Shown here one piece after another: positions 23,677 to 25,454 of a stretch of DNA of 25,454 nucleotides (its first letter is position 1; the number at the start of each line of letters is the position of its first letter). The position numbers and the translations under genes are program-made. This DNA comes from an uncultured Coprococcus sp. (lineage in GTDB: Bacteria > Bacillota > Clostridia > Lachnospirales > Lachnospiraceae). Under the pieces are notes generated by a model, which had not been told where the DNA came from, did not search any database, and saw nothing but the letters and a program-made list of their open reading frames with translations. Location: positions 1 through 25,454 of the forward strand of contig URJU01000011.1 in the NCBI GenBank assembly GCA_900548315.1, in the 5' to 3' direction.

Positions 23677-25155
23677 TTACGAATTTGTTCTGAATATAAA
23701 CTCCTCATTTGAGAGCCTTATCACACTGTTGTCTGGTATAGGTACATCAACATTACTGTATACCTGTGTTCCATTAAGGAAAGTATGATTAGTTGAATTG
23801 TTGTCTCTGAGGTAATTTATTCCATTTATACTGGTTATATAAGCATGTCTCCTGCTTATTGACTTATTGCCGGAAACCTTATAATCCACACCCTGATCTG
23901 CTTTTCCTATACAGAATACCTGCTTGGTTATCTGAACTTTCTCACCTGTATTTTTTCTCATAAGTGTAGGAATGTTACCACTTATAATAGTTCTGTTGCT
24001 GAATAATGTAGTAGGCGGTTCCTCACCTTCCTGTTCACTCAGCCTCTTTATCTCCTCAGCCTGACGTCTTGCAAGATCTGCCTGACGTCTTGCCTCCTCC
24101 TCATTTTTCTTCGCTGCGAACTCAGCCTGCATTCTCGCTTCCTCAGCGTGCATTTCCTGTTCTCTTGCTCGTCTTATCTCATCTGCATATTGCGAGGATG
24201 CTTTTTCTGCTCTTTCTCTCTCCTCCATCGCATTTTTAAGCATCTCCTCCACACGCATTCTCTCTGCGTCATCATATGAGAGATCACTATCATCTTGATT
24301 TTCCTGTGTAACGAGTATGGCGGTTCTCTCAAAATCTCTTGCCTCTGCCGCTATCTTCTGTCTCCATATCTCAGCCTCTACCCTGGCAGCCTCCGCCTTC
24401 ATCCTGCTCTCCTCAGCCTGTCTCGCAATCTCGGCCTGATACTTTGCCTCCTGTATCTGTCTCTTTGCCTCATTCTCAGCATTTATTCTGGCAGTCTCAG
24501 CTCTCTTTGCAGCCTCCTCAGCCTTCTGTATAGCCATCTCTTTGCTGTTGCTGTCATTTACTTCAGGGAGGATTTCACTGCGTCCATTTTTTCCCTGGAT
24601 TATCAACAACTGGCTAGATTTTCTGAGTTCTGACACAAATTCATTAAAATGAAAAGCATCAAACTCTCTGTGATCATTAAAGTAATCAACTATCTGATTT
24701 GCACACTCTATAGCAGGAGTATGTGCAAACACAAATCCTGACAACAACCCTTTTATAAACTCACCTATATTCCTAGATTCAAATCTGCTGTCCAGTGGTA
24801 GATAAAGAAGCTGGATACTAAAGTCACTCAGCCTCACGAACATATAATTGCTATCCCACACTATCTTATCAAAGGCAAGTCCATTCTGTATTATTGACAC
24901 GAGCTGTTTGCTTATGCTGAATATGTACTCTACCAATTCATCACGAAATACTGGTTTCTGCATTATCTGCTGAAAACTCATGTCTCCGTCTATAGAGAAC
25001 TCCAGCTTTCTCTCACCCTTTACAAATATCTCCCTGCACATACTTGTATTGCCTGCAAATGGCACATTATAAGCGTTTAATTCATACTTGTTAATCGGTG
25101 TAACCTGATCCAATTTGTATTCTATCTTCTTATATTCTCTTAAAGCTTGAGTCAT
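23677..25155 (-). CDS. FHA-domain protein with DUF6382-like N-terminus and long coiled coil
   Basis: The 492-aa cytoplasmic protein starts at ATG 25155, 7 nt after GGAGG. Residues 1-185 form a globular region of the DUF6382 type, as far as I can judge by eye, with FVKGERKLEFSI and LVEYIFSISKQLVSIIQNGL. Residues 205-380 are a highly charged Ala/Glu/Arg coiled coil. The C-terminal FHA domain binds phosphothreonine and shows the GK strand start, S434-R-R-H-A, and NNSTNHTFLNG. Arg of the usual G-R is Lys here. The protein should read a Ser/Thr kinase signal, but no kinase or phosphatase gene is in the window. It is the first gene of the envelope transcription unit. Confidence 0.93.
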   Translation of the reverse strand: MTQALREYKKIEYKLDQVTPINKYELNAYNVPFAGNTSMCREIFVKGERKLEFSIDGDMSFQQIMQKPVFRDELVEYIFSISKQLVSIIQNGLAFDKIVWDSNYMFVRLSDFSIQLLYLPLDSRFESRNIGEFIKGLLSGFVFAHTPAIECANQIVDYFNDHREFDAFHFNEFVSELRKSSQLLIIQGKNGRSEILPEVNDSNSKEMAIQKAEEAAKRAETARINAENEAKRQIQEAKYQAEIARQAEESRMKAEAARVEAEIWRQKIAAEARDFERTAILVTQENQDDSDLSYDDAERMRVEEMLKNAMEERERAEKASSQYADEIRRAREQEMHAEEARMQAEFAAKKNEEEARRQADLARRQAEEIKRLSEQEGEEPPTTLFSNRTIISGNIPTLMRKNTGEKVQITKQVFCIGKADQGVDYKVSGNKSISRRHAYITSINGINYLRDNNSTNHTFLNGTQVYSNVDVPIPDNSVIRLSNEEFIFRTNS

Positions 25156-25193
25156 ACCCTAACCTCCCACAAAAAAGCCAATAATACTTCTAC

Positions 25194-25222
25194 AGTATAC
25201 CAAACTAAATAGGCATATTCAA
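25194..25222 (-). promoter_or_regulatory. sigmaA promoter of the FHA envelope gene cluster
   Basis: On the minus strand TTGAAT (25222-25217), a 17-nt spacer, and TATACT (25199-25194) give a near-consensus promoter about 40 bp before the FHA start codon. It lies just below the tRNA terminator, so it should drive the whole unit down to the terminator at 16142. Confidence 0.85.
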
Positions 25223-25276
25223 GATTTTGTATAGTCACACTGCATAGTATCATTTTGAATATCAGTGCATTTTGAC

Positions 25277-25312
25277 AAAAAAAACCTTGTTATCATTCGA
25301 TAACAAGGTTTT
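25277..25312 (-). terminator. Intrinsic terminator of the tRNA unit
   Basis: On the minus strand AAAACCTTGTTATC (25312-25299) and GATAACAAGGTTTT (25294-25281) form a 14-bp stem with a 4-nt loop, followed by further T residues. It lies 6 bp after the tRNA-Cys 3' end and is a textbook terminator. Confidence 0.95.
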
Positions 25313-25317
25313 ATAAG

Positions 25318-25388
25318 AGGTGCGAGCCGGATTTGAACCGGCGATGACGGTGTTGCAGACCGGGGCCTTACCACTTGGCTATCGCACC
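25318..25388 (-). tRNA. tRNA-Cys (anticodon GCA)
   Basis: The 71-nt minus-strand gene folds into a full cloverleaf. The acceptor is GGTGCGA with TCGCACC, the anticodon stem CCGGT/ACACCG holds a loop with GCA, and the T arm is GCCGG-TTCAAAT-CCGGC. The discriminator is U, as expected for Cys. CCA is not encoded; the bases after the discriminator are CT. Confidence 0.97.
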
Positions 25389-25401
25389 ATATTTAATTAA
25401 G

Positions 25402-25454
25402 CTCCCCGAGTAGGGCTCGAACCTACAACCCCTCGGTTAACAGCCGAGTGCTCT
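25402..25454 (-). tRNA. tRNA-Asn (anticodon GTT), 5' part cut by window end
   Basis: The visible 53 nt on the minus strand cover the end of the D arm, the anticodon arm (CGGCT-GTT-AACCG region, anticodon GTT), the T arm GTAGG-TTCGAGC-CCTAC, the acceptor strand TCGGGGA and discriminator G. CCA is not encoded. The 5' acceptor strand lies beyond 25454. A 13-bp AT-rich spacer separates it from tRNA-Cys. Confidence 0.93.

Noticed and set aside
24050..24110. Short direct DNA repeats (TGCCTGACGTCTTGC-like)
   Set aside because: They reflect the heptad-like Ala/Arg/Gln-rich coiled coil of the FHA protein, not a mobile or regulatory repeat.

Overview
The window is a low-GC Firmicutes chromosome segment, most likely from a Lachnospiraceae-type gut anaerobe. 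This inference rests on strong AGGAGG-like ribosome binding sites, an archaeal-type prolyl-tRNA synthetase, an HD-domain CCA-adding enzyme, a CotS-like spore-coat kinase homologue, an FHA protein with a clostridial-type N-terminal domain, and tRNA genes without encoded CCA. Every protein gene and both tRNA genes lie on the minus strand, so the text below follows transcription from high to low coordinates. The first 37 bases are not genomic: positions 5-37 match the Illumina Nextera read-1 adapter, so the left edge is an assembly end and cuts a zinc-ribbon gene.

Right end (25454-25277): a partial tRNA-Asn, a complete tRNA-Cys and a strong intrinsic terminator. A near-consensus sigmaA promoter (25222-25194) then starts a tightly packed envelope gene cluster running to a terminator at about 16142. 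Its order is: an FHA protein, a zinc-ribbon/TPR membrane protein, a 107-aa acidic protein, a 471-aa single-pass extracytoplasmic protein, a SEDS (FtsW/RodA/SpoVE) glycan polymerase, a secreted L,D-transpeptidase with many wall-binding repeats, and a lipoprotein. This looks like a signalling-plus-wall-synthesis module and is the best candidate for an incompletely described system here.

Middle (15944-8881): a MerR-type HTH/coiled-coil protein, a two-component system in kinase-then-regulator order with a 23-bp overlap, an RluA-family pseudouridine synthase, proS and cca, with terminators after the rluA-like gene and after proS. Downstream of cca come two tandem paralogous membrane proteins of unknown function (8779-6938).

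Left part (6632-38): a CotS-like protein whose catalytic loop looks degenerate, a phosphoglucomutase/phosphomannomutase, a GT39-like membrane glycosyltransferase with a GtrB-like polyprenyl-phosphate glycosyltransferase behind it, and the truncated zinc-ribbon gene.

Four intergenic gaps hold striking inverted repeats: tandem hairpins at 1697-1768, a perfect 30-bp palindrome at 3614-3678, a ~178-bp imperfect inverted repeat at 6661-6838, and a ~200-bp element with mixed inverted and direct repeats at 12626-12826. They do not look like simple terminators and may be mobile or structured-RNA elements. No CRISPR array, phage module or complete insertion sequence was seen.
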